Shown here one piece after another: positions 24,701 through 33,794 of a stretch of DNA of 64,000 nt. Source of the DNA: Shinisaurus crocodilurus (lineage: Eukaryota > Chordata > Lepidosauria > Squamata > Shinisauridae); NCBI GenBank assembly GCA_021292165.1, contig CM037877.1:132674274-132738273 (forward strand), written 5' to 3'. Each line of letters begins with the position of its first letter. Position 1 is the first letter of the stretch. The notes under the pieces are model-generated. The model worked only from the letters and a program-made list of their open reading frames with translations, was not told the DNA's origin and ran no database searches. A program made the translations under genes and the position numbers.

Positions 24701-27700
24701 ATGTTTTTGAAGCCCGGCAGAAGTTCATCAAGGAGGGGGCATGACTAAGGTCACTGGGGAAGGGAGTTCCATAACTTGGGGGCCGCCACAGAGAAGGCCC
24801 TCTTCCTAGTCCCCACCAGCCTGGCTGCTCTGGCTGATGGGACAAGGAGAAGGCTGTCCTTGGCAGACCTTGTTGAGTGGCCTACTTGGTGTTGCTGGAG
24901 GCACTCCTTGAGATAAGCTGGACTGGAGCCGCATAGAGTTTTAAAGGTCAAAACCAACACCTTGAATTCGGCCCGGCAAGCAACTGGTAGCCAGTGCAAC
25001 TCCTTCAGCACTGGTGTGATGTGGTCTCGCCGGCGGCTGCCTTTAACCAGGCAAGCCGCCACATTCTGTATCAGCTGTAGCTTCTGAACCGTCTTCCAGG
25101 GTAACCCCACGTAGAGCGCATTACAGTAGTCTAGGCGAGAGGAAACCAAGGCATGAACCACTGATGGGAGCAGATGATTAGGAAGGTAGGGGCGCAGCTG
25201 CCATATCAGATGGAGTTGATACAGCGCTGCCCGCTCACAGCTGACACCTGAGCCTCCATGGACAGCTGGGAGTCTTGAATGACCCCCAAGCTGCGGACCT
25301 GGTCCTTCAGGGGAAGATGTACCCCATTTGGGGAGAAATATAAATATTTCACAGCACAATCCTATGCATGATTACTCAGATACAAGCCCCACTCCCAGGA
25401 AATAGTGCACAGAATTGCAGCCTTAGGTCAGATCTACATTACACTGTATGTCATCAAGTTATCAGAATGGTACTGCTATATTCACGTTCTGCAGTCCCTA
25501 CTCACACAGGGAACACTCTCGTTAAATGTACTGCCATCATCCTGGTTTGCCACCCCACACCTGACTCTGCAGCGGTAGTACTGAACAAGCCTTTTTCTTT
25601 GCTTTTGCTTTGTCATCTCTGTGCAGCTGCAAAAGAGCACAGGAGCAATATTTAAAAAGAGAAAGGAAAAAGCTCTTCCAGCCCCTCACAAAAAAGGAGG
25701 AGGCTGCTGCTGCCACTGCCCTCCCACGGAGTTGGAGTAAAGCCAGCAGGATCAGCGTGCCCCTCCCCTCCACCCAAATGCAATTTCCCAAAGCAGCGTT
25801 CCTCCCGTTCTGAAATTCCTGAGCACAAGCCTCCTGTTAAATCAGTGTGATTCACTTGGGAGTAAGGGCATTGGAGAGAATGTGATTTTATAGGGATGTA
25901 ACCGCGAGTCTCGGGGGGGCGGAAACCAGGCCGAAATCAGCCCGCTTGGCCCCCCGAGACTCCCAAGACTTACCTTCCCGCTGCTCGATCCATCGATCCA
26001 TGCCGTGCCAGCAGTGCGGGGTCCAGCTGCCAGGAAGTGACGCGACGGGACCCTGCGCCGTGTTTTTAGCATAAAAACCAGGGCAACCCAGCTTAAAACA
26101 GCTGTGATTTGCTATTCATGGCCGTTTTAAGCCAGGTTGCCCTGGTTTTTATGCTAAAAACGCAGCACGGGGTCCAGTCGCGTCACTTCCTGGCAGCCAG
26201 AAGTGACGCGGCGGGACCCCGTGCTGCTGGTGAGGCGAATCAAGCGGGGGGGGGGTACGCACCTTGTGTGGGGGTGCTCACCACCGAGAACAAGGCGACA
26301 CCCTCCAAGGTAGGTGTACACAACACTAGTGATTTACTTCTGAGCTGACATACCTTTTGGCTAATTTACAGCTCCTTGTTCTTTGGGCAACGGGGTGAAT
26401 GCAGCTGTTAAAAAGGGGGGGAAGCCATCCACCCCATCCCCTCTCAAACTCCATGATGGTTATACTGGGGGTACTGCCTGTCACATGCAGGGGAAACAGT
26501 TATTTAACAAGAAGGGCTTTTTTGTTTCTGGTCCGCTGTCTACGCGGAGGTGCACACGTGCACAGGAGCGAAATTGTTTTTTTTAAAAAAAGCAGCACCC
26601 AAATTCAGCAGTTTCCCGAAGCAGCTGGTGTGAAGGTGTGGAGGAACGTTTACAAACAAACAAAAAATTAACAAGCTTCCCAGGAAGAAGTTGAACCACC
26701 GCACAACAACAAATGGCAGATACCTCTCTTCCCCACCATTTTGGGGGAGACATGTAATGCCCCATTTCCCCCGCCCCTCAAAAACTTTTGGCTAACTCCA
26801 GTGACTACACAACACTTTTGTGGCCACACCTCAGACGGGCAACAACAGCACCAGTTTAGCACACACTAGCTGCGTACTGCAACAGTGAACCGCAATAGCT
26901 TTTAAAAAATGTGATAAACCTAGCGATGTACACTGAGCTGCTCTCAGGGGTGCTCCCAGGCACCCTCTGCCCGCTCTCACCGCTCGTGTCACTTCCAGTT
27001 TTCTGGTATTACAACGGGTTCCCCATTGCGTCACTTCCGGTTCTCTGGCACAGCGTTTTTAGCATAAAAACCAGGGAAACCCAGCTTAAAATGGCAGCGA
27101 ATAGCAAATCGCAGCTGTTTCAAGCTGGGTTGCCCTGGTTTTTACGCTAAAAACGCAGCGCCAGGGGAACCGGAAACAGATGCACAGGGGACCTGAAGCT
27201 CCTTTCCCTGGCGCAGCATGGATCGAGCAGCGGCAAGGTAAGTTGCGAGAGTCTCGGGGGGGCGCTTTTGGGCTGATTTCAGCCCCCCCGAGACTCTCGG
27301 ATACATCACTAGATAAACCTAGTCCAGGAAATTCCAGAAGAAAACGAAAACGATTACACAGGACTAGTGCGACCGGCACTGAAAAGTGAGTGCATCATGT
27401 GCCACGCAAGTCACAGCAGTGATACAATGTACTGCAATAAACCTTAGGTGTGGATCCAGCCTTAGTCTTGGACAAGTTGAATGTGGGCTGGTAAATGAGA
27501 CATCCAAGTAGATATCTGGGTCAGGCAGACAGAGATGTGGGATTAGACAAAGGGAGAGTCGTCTGTGGTAGCGAGAAAGAAGCAGGAGTTCATGAGGACA
27601 GCAAGAAACAGAAAATGCAGATATTAGCTTTTTTGCAGGTCTGACTACAATGCATTGCAAACCTATCCATTGCTCCGTGAGTACATCTCATCTTTTTAAA

Positions 27701-29405
27701 GTTGAGAATAGCCACAATTTTCCTGCTAGCTTACTGTATGATAGTGACAGTTTATTCTTTGTTTGAAATGCTTAATTCCTCAACAACTATGAAGACTGAG
27801 GAAGATGTCCAAATTTACACTCTAGTTCTCCTCCTCAGTCCAGTCCAGCCCACTCCAAGGGTGCAAGTCCCCAAAGAGGTTGCAGCATTTGGAAACTGCT
27901 CAGTATGTGTCAGGCCACAGTAGCACTAGGTAATCAAGAATTTGTTTTTTTTTCCAGGCCTGATCAAGCTGCCTTCAGAAGATGCAATGATGGCGGACAT
28001 TGCTAAGAAGATCAAGTATAATGAGAAACGGTAGGAAACCATTTTTGTACAGAACATTGCAAATGTGCAGTTTCCCATAGACTCCTCTTCCTTTGTTTCT
28101 TTTTATGCCCCCTGCACGTTACTGATGGGCACATGTATACAGTCATGCCTTGGATTGAGAGCATAATTCATTCCGGAAACGTGCTTGTAATCCAAAACAC
28201 TCTTATATCAAAACGAAATCCCCCCAAAAAATTTGTACAGAGATTTTTAATTTAAGCCGTGTTACAGTACTTGTATTGCAAGACGTTGCTTGCATATCAA
28301 GTCAAAAAAAATTAAATAAATATTTAAAAATTTGCTTGTCTTGCAAAACGCTCTCAAACCAAGTTACTTGCAATCTAAGGTATTACTGTACTGATAAGAC
28401 TACAAAAAATGTCATTGTTAAGTCTTTGTATATTTAGTTGTACTAAGATTGTTTTTGTGGGTACAAATGGGGTAGTGAAATTGGAGAGGGAGGCATTTCT
28501 GCTCATTCCCCTTGCCACATAACTACTACGGTCCCATTTTGCTGCTGGGTGGGAGCAGAGAAACAGTTTGGAGCCAGTTTGCCATTTACATTGGGAAGAC
28601 AGAGAGGCAGAAAGAGCAGGGAGCTGACTGAGGCTGAAGCCTCCTTGGGGGGTGTGCAGTTGTTGCTCTTTGGGGACATGGTGCAGCAGTATTAGCGGCT
28701 CTGCGGCCTGCTAAGGAGCGTATCTGTTTCCACGATGCTCTGCCTGTATATTTCTAACTACAGCAAATATCACCAAGGTGTGATAAGTCTCCCCCGTGCT
28801 CTCTCACCCAAAGGAGACGAAACGCTGTAGTGTTGCCCCTGAAATGTCTCGCCACTCGTGGTGGTGAGGAATGAGTTACAATAGGCGTCGATGAGTCGTG
28901 CTCGGTGGAATTAAAAGCAGTCGGATCAGATCCAACTAGAATTCTGAATGTGCGTGGCTCATGGGGATACAGGCGGGAGCTGGCCTATGGGCTTCTGAGC
29001 AATCTGCAGGGACTAACGCATGCCGGCCCTTTCCCACGTGCTGCCCTTAGATACGCGCCAAGCCAGCACATCTTCCTTCAGGTGCAATTCGTTGATCACA
29101 TGGACGAACTAGCCTCCCTGTCGGGAGTGAAGCCCAACCTGCTGAGCCTCTTCCTGACGGACCCGACCTTGGCCTGGGAAGTGTTTTTTGGGCCCTGCTC
29201 GCCTGTGCAGTTCCGTCTGACTGGGCCTGGCAAGTGGGAAGGAGCCAGAAATGTCATCCTAGGCCAGAGAGAAAGGATTGTCAAGGCCACGAAGACACGA
29301 GCCCCGCAAACCTGTGCCGACGCCAGTGCCCCTTTGGTGCCTTCTCTCCTCATTAAAGTGCTTGGCTGTTTTGCTCTCCTTGCCATCATGTTATCTTATC
29401 TGTAA
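12648..29405 (+). CDS. FMO: Flavin-containing monooxygenase, complete, 8 coding exons
   Basis: Microsomal FAD/NADPH-dependent monooxygenase that oxygenates soft nucleophiles (N, S) in xenobiotics. Coding exons: 12648-12779, 16438-16626, 19626-19788, 22491-22633, 23257-23456, 23848-24203, 27958-28030, 29051-29405. Lengths 132, 189, 163, 143, 200, 356, 73 and 355 sum to 1611 nt, giving 536 residues plus stop, normal for the family (about 530-560). Every intron is GT-AG and every join keeps frame. Seen motifs: FAD-binding GAGASG at 9-14; Asn61, a residue conserved in FMOs; FMO signature FxGxxxHxxxY at 166-176; NADPH-binding GLGNSG at 191-196; FATGY at 327-331; hydrophobic C-terminal anchor about 518-536. 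No stop or frameshift. Features resembling FMO5, FMO2 and FMO1 are mixed, so the paralogue is unresolved. A non-coding 5' exon is expected from family gene structure but was not located. Confidence 0.96.
13683..13818. mobile_element. hAT-type MITE, family 1 (CAGGGCTCTCCAACC ends)
   Basis: 136 bp. Ends CAGGGCTCTCCAACC and GGTTGGAGAGCCCTA are inverted; the body is a long imperfect hairpin (GTCCCCCGATGTTGCTGGCC paired with CAGCAACATCTGGGGAC). Flanked by a perfect 8-bp duplication, CTATAAAG at 13675-13682 and 13819-13826. No coding capacity. In FMO intron between the first two coding exons. Confidence 0.85.
14138..14273. mobile_element. hAT-type MITE family 1, copy made by tandem duplication
   Basis: Second copy of the element at 13683. 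The right flank still reads CTATAAAG, but the left flank is CTTTAAAG because it is the duplication junction and not an original target site. So this copy arose by segmental duplication, not by transposition. Confidence 0.8.
15440..15600. mobile_element. hAT-like MITE, CAGGRCCGGTGC family, short form
   Basis: 161 bp with inverted ends CAGGACCGGTGC and GCACCGGCCCTG, further pairing of GCCCTAGGCA blocks, and a perfect 8-bp target duplication TCCCTGTC at 15432-15439 and 15601-15608. Non-coding. In an FMO intron. Confidence 0.85.
16123..16258. mobile_element. hAT-type MITE, family 1
   Basis: 136 bp, ends CAGGGCTCTCCAACC and GGTTGGAGAGCCCTG, perfect 8-bp target duplication CACTATGG at 16115-16122 and 16259-16266. 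Same length and body as the copies at 13683, 21283 and 37920. In an FMO intron, 180 bases before an exon. Confidence 0.9.
16438..16626 (+). CDS. FMO: FMO second coding exon (residues 45-107)
   Basis: Acceptor TTTCCTGCAG ends at 16437; donor GT at 16627. The 189-nt length is the family standard and both ends are phase 0. It holds the INTSKEM segment with Asn61, and the YFRMY...HFDLL region. A Buster-like hAT element (16123-16258) ends only 180 bases upstream of this acceptor. Confidence 0.95.
17935..18446. mobile_element. hAT-like element, CAGGRCCGGYGC family, GC-rich long form
   Basis: 512 bp. Left end CAGGGCCGGCGCTACC, right end GCACCGGTCCTG; perfect 8-bp target duplication CAAACAAG at 17927-17934 and 18447-18454. 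The inside is extremely GC- and CpG-rich with C-runs and CAG/GCC repeats, giving long overlapping open frames on both strands that are composition artefacts. It includes the GCGGGGGGTCCCGTCGCG module found at other loci. In an FMO intron. Confidence 0.85.
18455..19625. other. FMO intron sequence, nothing recognised
   Basis: GC-rich part 18600-19200 has a short direct repeat of TGTCCACCGCAGCTGC near 18730 and 18770 in diverged form. Open frames lack family similarity. Confidence 0.4.
19626..19788 (+). CDS. FMO: FMO third coding exon (residues 108-162)
   Basis: Pyrimidine-rich acceptor ending AAG at 19625, donor GTAGGT at 19789. The 163 nt match the expected exon size; the exon starts in phase 0 and ends after the first base of a Gly codon. 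It encodes CPDF...GQWEVVTE followed by the [11 protein letters not shown] strand and the SFPG end typical of FMOs. Confidence 0.95.
20208..20332. mobile_element. hAT-type MITE, family 1 variant (CAGTGTTCTCCAACC ends)
   Basis: 125 bp with ends CAGTGTTCTCCAACC and GGTTGGAGAACACTG and a strong hairpin body (TTTTTGGCCTACAACTCCCA and its complement). Target duplication GTATAATG / ATATAATG, 7 of 8 matching, central TA. In an FMO intron. Confidence 0.85.
20415..20560. mobile_element. hAT-type MITE, family 2
   Basis: 146 bp, ends CAGGGGTGGGCAAC and GTTGCCCACCCCTG, with CCAGATGTTTTGGCCTACAA near the left arm. Target duplication TTTTAAAT / GTTTAAAT, 7 of 8, central TA. Same family as 12150. Confidence 0.85.
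21060..21081. repeat. (CA)n microsatellite
   Basis: Run of CA dinucleotides in an FMO intron. Confidence 0.9.
21283..21418. mobile_element. hAT-type MITE, family 1
   Basis: 136 bp, ends CAGGGTTCTCCAACC and GGTTGGAGAGCCCTG. Flanks CTGTAGAG and CCCTAGAG match at 6 of 8 positions and keep the central TA. In an FMO intron. Confidence 0.8.
22491..22633 (+). CDS. FMO: FMO fourth coding exon (residues 162-209), NADPH site
   Basis: Acceptor TTCTTCACAG ends at 22490; donor GT at 22634; 143 nt. It contains the FMO identifying sequence (Phe166, Gly168, His172, Tyr176) and the NADPH-binding GLGNSG at 191-196, both in their canonical positions. Phase 1 in, phase 0 out. Confidence 0.96.
23257..23456 (+). 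CDS. FMO: FMO fifth coding exon (residues 210-276)
   Basis: Acceptor TCCTGACAG ends at 23256; donor GTAAGG at 23457; 200 nt. It encodes the [11 protein letters not shown] strand, the family's RVxDxGYP turn and the HENYGLKP segment. The last codon (Arg) is split after its second base and completed by the next exon. Confidence 0.95.
23630..23810. repeat. AT-rich interspersed repeat, same family as 3486
   Basis: Shares TATTAGGAGAAATGTGCACAAAATGC and the following TTTTCATGT segment with 3486-3893 and ends near ACCCATCCCCCCTCAT. Sits in the FMO intron just before the exon at 23848. Confidence 0.5.
23848..24203 (+). CDS. FMO: FMO sixth coding exon (residues 276-395), FATGY motif
   Basis: Acceptor CACTTTGCAG ends at 23847; donor GTAAGAG at 24204; 356 nt, the longest exon. 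It carries DDLPNAI, the KEFTE...IFEDGS segment, FATGY at 327-331, and the [12 protein letters not shown]...ELQARWA stretch that most recalls FMO5 and FMO2. Open reading continues past the donor for about 70 bases, so transcript data would be needed to exclude an intron-retained short form. Confidence 0.95.
24500..25360 (-). mobile_element. L2-type LINE fragment (RT C-terminal region and 3' end)
   Basis: The minus strand has a 202-codon open frame with the L2 pattern [42 protein letters not shown] and [14 protein letters not shown]. It ends about 170 bases before an AT-rich 3' tail near 24500. It is 5' truncated near 25360. Lies in the FMO intron between the sixth and seventh coding exons, antisense to the gene. 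Confidence 0.85.
25890..26330. repeat. GC-rich palindromic insertion inside copy 1
   Basis: Arms centred near 26110: TTTTTAGCATAAAAACCAGG...CCAGCTTAAAAC pairs with GTTTTAAGCCAGGTTGCCCTGG..., and outside these GTGACGCGACGGGACCC pairs with GGGGTCCAGTCGCGTCAC. Contains GAGTCTCGGGGGGGC near the left end. Same module recurs at 26980-27310 and 58910-59070. Confidence 0.6.
26980..27310. repeat. GC-rich palindromic insertion, second one inside copy 1
   Basis: AGCGTTTTTAGCATAAAAACCAGG...CCCAGCTTAAAA pairs with CAAGCTGGGTTGCCCTGG...CGCTAAAAACGC about an axis near 27100; it ends with GAGTCTCGGGGGGGC and its inverted partner near 27250-27300. Confidence 0.6.
27958..28030 (+). CDS. FMO: FMO seventh coding exon (residues 395-419)
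   Basis: A 73-nt exon. Acceptor TTTTTTTTTCCAG ends at 27957; donor GTAGG at 28031. It completes the split Gly codon of the previous exon and encodes [13 protein letters not shown], matching the LPS..MM pattern of the family. A Tigger-like MITE (28140-28388) begins 110 bases beyond the donor. Confidence 0.94.
28140..28388 (+). mobile_element. Tigger/pogo-like MITE, copy 1
   Basis: 249 bp between TA dinucleotides (28138-28139 and 28389-28390). Ends CAGTCATGCCTTGGATT and its partner AATCTAAGGTATTACTG are inverted. Collinear with 45434 and, reversed, with 58298. Begins with CAGT as pogo/Tigger elements do. No transposase. 110 bases after the donor of the 73-nt FMO exon. Confidence 0.75.
29051..29405 (+). 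CDS. FMO: FMO last coding exon (residues 419-536) and stop
   Basis: Acceptor CTGCCCTTAG ends at 29050; TAA stop at 29403-29405. It encodes the conserved [35 protein letters not shown] blocks, then about 20 polar residues and a hydrophobic tail (about 518-536) that should anchor the enzyme in the ER membrane. Reading is open for 145 bases upstream of the acceptor but does not resemble FMO, so the AG at 29049-29050 is taken as the exon start. A possible AATAAA lies at 30066-30071, 660 bases after the stop; its use is unproven. Confidence 0.95.
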
Positions 29406-30484
29406 TTTGGCCTTGTAGCAGCCGCCAGAGAACAATGCCTGCTGCTGCAAGCGGCACTTCCCTGCTTGGAGACCGCTTTACCATGCACAGAGCCCCCTGT
29501 GAGGGTTGCCATCTGGGGGCTGGCTTGTTCCTGTGCTCTTTTGTATATTATTGACCACGGCAAATGCTGACAGAAACCCAGGATACCGCTAAAAAGGTGA
29601 AGTGGCTCTAAGGTGAGCAGAAACTGAAGCATGCTTTTCTATAGTGCAGAAGACTCATATTTAGATGTGAAATAGCACACTGGCAAAATTTCAGCTGAAA
29701 CTCTTGTATTGGGTTTCTACATATTAATATTGGCTTGTTAGTTAAACAATTGTGAGATATAATACAAAGGATTCCCACAAATGCAGTTTTTATTCTATGT
29801 TTCCCCGTCCCAAACGCTAACCTTTTTGTTAATATCTGCACAACCAATGGGACTCTGTAATCATAGATTTGTTTGGGATCACTGCTGTCATACATAGGAA
29901 ATACCTTCCTTTACAGCACAGTTCCTTGCATTAGTTCAGCCCCCCCCCCCAATAATGGTGCCCGTGGGGACCTCCAATAATGGACCTCCGTGGGGACCGT
30001 GGGAAAATTGGGTGGGGACCGTGTGAATCTCTGGACTGCCTTCCCCCTTTGAAAACTTATTTTAAAATAAAAAAATTGAAAAGCATTGGGGCTCCAGGTT
30101 CTCCTTCCTGTTCCTGAACCTGCTGCTGTTCAGCTGTTCAGCGGGCAGGAAGAGAAGGAAAGAGTTGCTTCCTGGCCCCACCCAATTTTCTTCCAATCAC
30201 ACAGACCTTTCCTCTTTGCTTTGCCTCTGTCTCTCCATTCCCAGCCTCTAGCCTTGCTATTTCTACCTTTCCTCGCTGTTTCTCTTCCTTCCCACCCCTA
30301 GTCTTCTTTCTCCCCCTTCCTAGCCTCTAGCCTTGCTCTTTCTCTCCCACTCACCTCTTTACCTGGCTGTTTCTCTGCCCTCCAAGCCTCTAGCCTCATT
30401 CTTTCTCTCCTCACTACCCCTTTGCCTTGCTATTTCTCCCTCCCTCTCTAGCCTTGCACACTCTCTCTCTCTCTCTCTCTCTCT
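29406..30484. other. FMO 3' flank; CT-rich tract at the right
   Basis: Presumed 3' UTR and flank of the FMO gene. No clear polyadenylation signal close to the stop; AATAAA at 30066-30071 is the first good candidate. A pyrimidine-rich tract runs 30210-30484 and ends in (CT)n. Confidence 0.4.
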
Positions 30485-31111
30485 CAGGGCCGGATTAAGA
30501 TAGGGGCTATTGGAGCTGCAGCTCCAGGCCCCTACCCCAAAACAGGCCCACAATCAGGACCGGTGCAGGGCAGTTTGGCGCCCCAGGCGAAATAATATTT
30601 AGCGGGCCCCCCTCTCCAAAGCAGCCCTGCTCTGCAAAAAAAAACCAAACCCTGTGCCGCCACCACCAACCTACCTTCCCCCCGCCCTGGCGGCGGCGGC
30701 TGCTGCTGCTGCCGCTGCCGAGGAGGAGGAAGAAGTGACGCGACAGGACCCCCCGCGCTGTTTTTTGCTGGGGAATCCATGGCAACAGGGCTGTTTAAGC
30801 ACTGTTGCCCTGGTTCCTCCCGCCAAAACAACGCGGGCGGGGCTCCGGAAGCGACACGACGCGGAGAAGGTAGGTGGCGGGGGGATCGGGGGGGGTGATG
30901 GCGGCGGCGGGGGGAGGCGCAGCGGCAGCGAGCGGGAGGGCGGGGGGAGGCGCAGCGGCGAGCGGGATGGGAGGGTGTGGCGGCGGCGGGAGGGAGGGTG
31001 GGGAGGCGGAGGCCTGGCGGGGGCGGCGCAGCGGAGGCAGAGGCCTGGCGGGGGCGGCGCAGCGGCAGCGAAGAGGAGCACCAGGCCCATAATGCTCTTA
31101 ATCCGGCCCTG
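30485..31111. mobile_element. hAT-like element with CAGGGCCGGATTAAGA ends, nested
   Basis: 627 bp. Ends CAGGGCCGGATTAAGA and GCTCTTAATCCGGCCCTG are inverted over 16 bases; both sides are CTCTCTCT, consistent with an 8-bp duplication but ambiguous because the target is a CT repeat. From about 30557 it contains a left part of the CAGGACCGGTGC family (as at 15440 and 17935) and the GC-rich module, without that family's right end. Long GC-driven frames on both strands are not genes. Confidence 0.75.

Positions 31112-31148
<37 letters not shown>
31112..31148. repeat. (CT)n(CA)n microsatellite
   Basis: CT repeat followed directly by CA repeat, abutting the right end of the element at 30485. Confidence 0.9.
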
Positions 31149-31149
<1 letters not shown>

Positions 31150-31152
<3 letters not shown>

Positions 31153-32286
31153 CAGGGGAGACACCTTGATCATGGAGAAGGTTTTCCCAGGGCAAGGCTC
31201 ATCCATTGCACTCTGTGTGTGGTGACCCCTGAGATTCCCCCAAATGCGGGAAACTCAACTCCATTTTGTGGTGGTACTCACAGTAGTTTCTCAAATTCCC
31301 AAATGTGCCCATGGGCCCAAAAAGGTTGCGGATCCCTGCATTAGTTCCTATCTGGCTCTTCCTACCTGTTCAACTTGCTGCTCAAGTACTCCCAAATATA
31401 GATGTTTATTTTGCCTTAGGAAAGTAAACTCACATTATCTTATTTATGTGGTGGAAGTTAGCAGAAACTTACAATCTGTTGTTCCTTTATGAACATTTTA
31501 CCTTCTTGAAAAACACGGTACCTAGAAACATATGTGTTCTAGTAGAAGATGTACGGATCAGGTTCTAAACCGCTTAGAAGAATCAACAGCTTTTAAATTA
31601 CACACGAATAGCCATGTTAATCTTTGATGCATGCATCTAGTGTATAACACAATAAACCTGTTAGTCTTTAAGGTGCCACAAGATTCTATGCTGTTGTAGC
31701 AGTTTTTCAGCTTCTGTGATGCAGAACTGCCAAATCTGGATTCCTTAGCTTTATTCTTTGAAATAAAATTGTACAACCTGCTGAATGAATGACAGTGACT
31801 TTTATTCAAGTGTGTGCAGTGAAAAATCATCAGTAAGCTATAAAGCAACAAAGGAATTGTCTGTGCCTCACACTGCTTTCATTTCAGTGCAGCAGAGAAT
31901 GGGAGAAAATGGTGCAAATTGTGAGACATTACAGTAGGTGCCCTGGAAACTATATGTCCAGGGTCTGCTTGCCCCCGAGAGCATGCTCAGCAGCATCTTA
32001 GATGCAAGGAGCCCAGGGACATACATTTCTAGTGTATCTGACACCCATACAAAGACCCTGGAAACTACCTTTACTAAGGCCATTGCCATGTTCCAGGCAC
32101 CAGGGTGAGAGGGAAGAAGGCCTCGAGTGGGACCTCTGTGTTGCTGTAACTGCCATATTAAAGTAGGGGAAGGCTCAAAAGAAAACTGCGTCTGGCAAGC
32201 CTCTTAGGGAGCTCATTCCATAGGCAGGATGCCACCACCGAAAAGGCCCCCTCTAGTTGTCATGTCATTTGGCTATCACATTTGCT
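31150..32286. other. Intergenic, nothing recognised except a small LINE scrap
   Basis: No gene. At 32200-32260, GGGAGCTCATTCCATAGGCAGG...CACCACCGAAAAGG looks like a reversed L2/CR1 fragment similar to 34970-35240. Confidence 0.4.
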
Positions 32287-32482
32287 GCACAGGGGTAGGG
32301 CCGCTGCTGAGTGGCAGAGCACTTGTGCTACCTGCAGAAAGTCCTGGGTTCAATCCTTAGTCTCTCCAAGTAGGGCCGAGAAAGTCTGGAGACCCACTGC
32401 TAATCCCGTTTGTAGAACAGACAATACTGAGGTAGATGGGCCAGTGGTCTAACTTGGTATAAAGCAGCTTCCTATGTTCTTA
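32287..32482 (+). mobile_element. tRNA-derived SINE (family B)
   Basis: GCTGAGTGGCAGAGCAC and TCCTGGGTTCAATCC resemble tRNA A and B boxes; the body has GACAATACTGAGGTAGATGG and GGTCTAACTTGGTATAAAGC, and the tail ends CTATGTTCTTA. Different from family A in head and tail. Confidence 0.65.
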
Positions 32483-33794
32483 GGAGTGCAGAGGTTCCTG
32501 TCTACATTACTCTGCCGCAGGGGACCTCCAGCATAGCCAGGACCATAGGATAGCTCTGGGAGCAAGCCTTTCTTTGCTGGGAGGCTGGCCAAAGGGCCAG
32601 AGGAAGTGGCTCTGCCAGTGGAGGAGGTGGACTGGCGTAGTTATTACCCTCCCACTGGAGTCAGTGGGAAGGAAGATGAAAATGTCTCCCTACCACCACC
32701 ATAGTAAGCCAGTAAGGCTATAGTTGTGGTGGTTGCTCCACCAGAGAATCTCTCCACCCATTAGCTCTGCCCATTAGCATTTTTTTTGTCAACAAGATAA
32801 AGAGATTAGATTAGATTAGAATTGAGATTAGAATTTGCAGAGCAGAACAATATTTCAGTCTCTTCATTCTTAAAACACAGCACACATACAGTTAAGAATA
32901 CGTTGTTTAAACATGAGAAAATAGCGACCTTGTAGATCAAATTAATGGGGACAACTTGTACAGACTTAATGGAGGAGCTTAAATATCTCTCTGTATTCTG
33001 CTCTTTTGAGAAGGAACTAAGAATTCTCTGAGAGCTTTACCCTCCCCAAAGTACTACAGTTCCCAGAATTCTTGACAATTGAACAGGTTAGTTGAAGTAC
33101 ACACAGACAGTCTTCTATCTTCCACAAGGTGGCAGCTGGTATCCACATTTGGATATGTTCAGCTATTATTACTCCATCAAAAAGGGGCTTCCAAGCAAAC
33201 ATAGCCCTTCCTTAGACAGTTGGCAGTCCAAGTACAATTGGTCATGGGTCTGCAGCTAGGCAGGGATCGGATGAACATGCTGTCATATGAACCGGCACCT
33301 CCACATGCAGTCTCTATATGCAGCCACCACAATTTGCATGAATCTGGTGGTCCTTTATACATTGTGGACATTTTCAACCAGTCAAAATACTTGATTGATT
33401 GATGGGTCCTGCGGGGTCACATAATATCAAATCTTGGTCAAGCGTTTAAAATAGAGAGATTTATGCCAAGTACATCCACAAAGATCTTTGAAACTTGGAT
33501 TGAATGCTCATCTACTGAACTGCAATTTGGACCAGCACTGAATTGCTCCCAAGATTATTTGAACACACACAAATCCATCAAAGCTGAAAAAGTTAACTTG
33601 AAAAGTTAATTAATGAAAAGCTTGCACTTCTTCAAAAAATAATTGGCTCAGGAGCATATTATTTAATCTCTGGACCCCCTCACATCAAGTCAACAGTATT
33701 TGAAATAATGGCAATGTGAGTGGGTCTAGAGATGAAATAATATGTTCCTAAGTCAATTATTTTTAAAAGTAGTGGAAACTTTTTATTAATTACT

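Larger units (their letters stand above)
25426..27461. mobile_element. 2.0-kb composite non-autonomous element, copy 1
   Basis: Outer ends GGTCAGATCTACATT and GTGTGGATCCAGCC are imperfect inverted repeats, flanked by TTA at 25423-25425 and 27462-27464. Collinear with 57492-59504 in several blocks: GATCAGCGTGCCC...CCACCCAAA, GGCTAATTTACAG, GCGTACTGCAACAGTGAACC, CCAGGAAATTCCAGAAGAAAA and ACTGAAAAGTGAGTGCA. Between shared blocks each copy carries its own GC-rich palindromic insertions. Non-coding; in the FMO intron before the 73-nt exon. Confidence 0.65.

Noticed and set aside
28905..29050. Upstream extension of the last FMO exon along the open frame
   Set aside because: The extension has no FMO similarity, and the AG at 29049-29050 restores frame exactly with the preceding exon.
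30532..31206. 224-codon minus-strand frame and several plus-strand frames
   Set aside because: Low-complexity GC-rich transposon DNA with frames on both strands; no domain.
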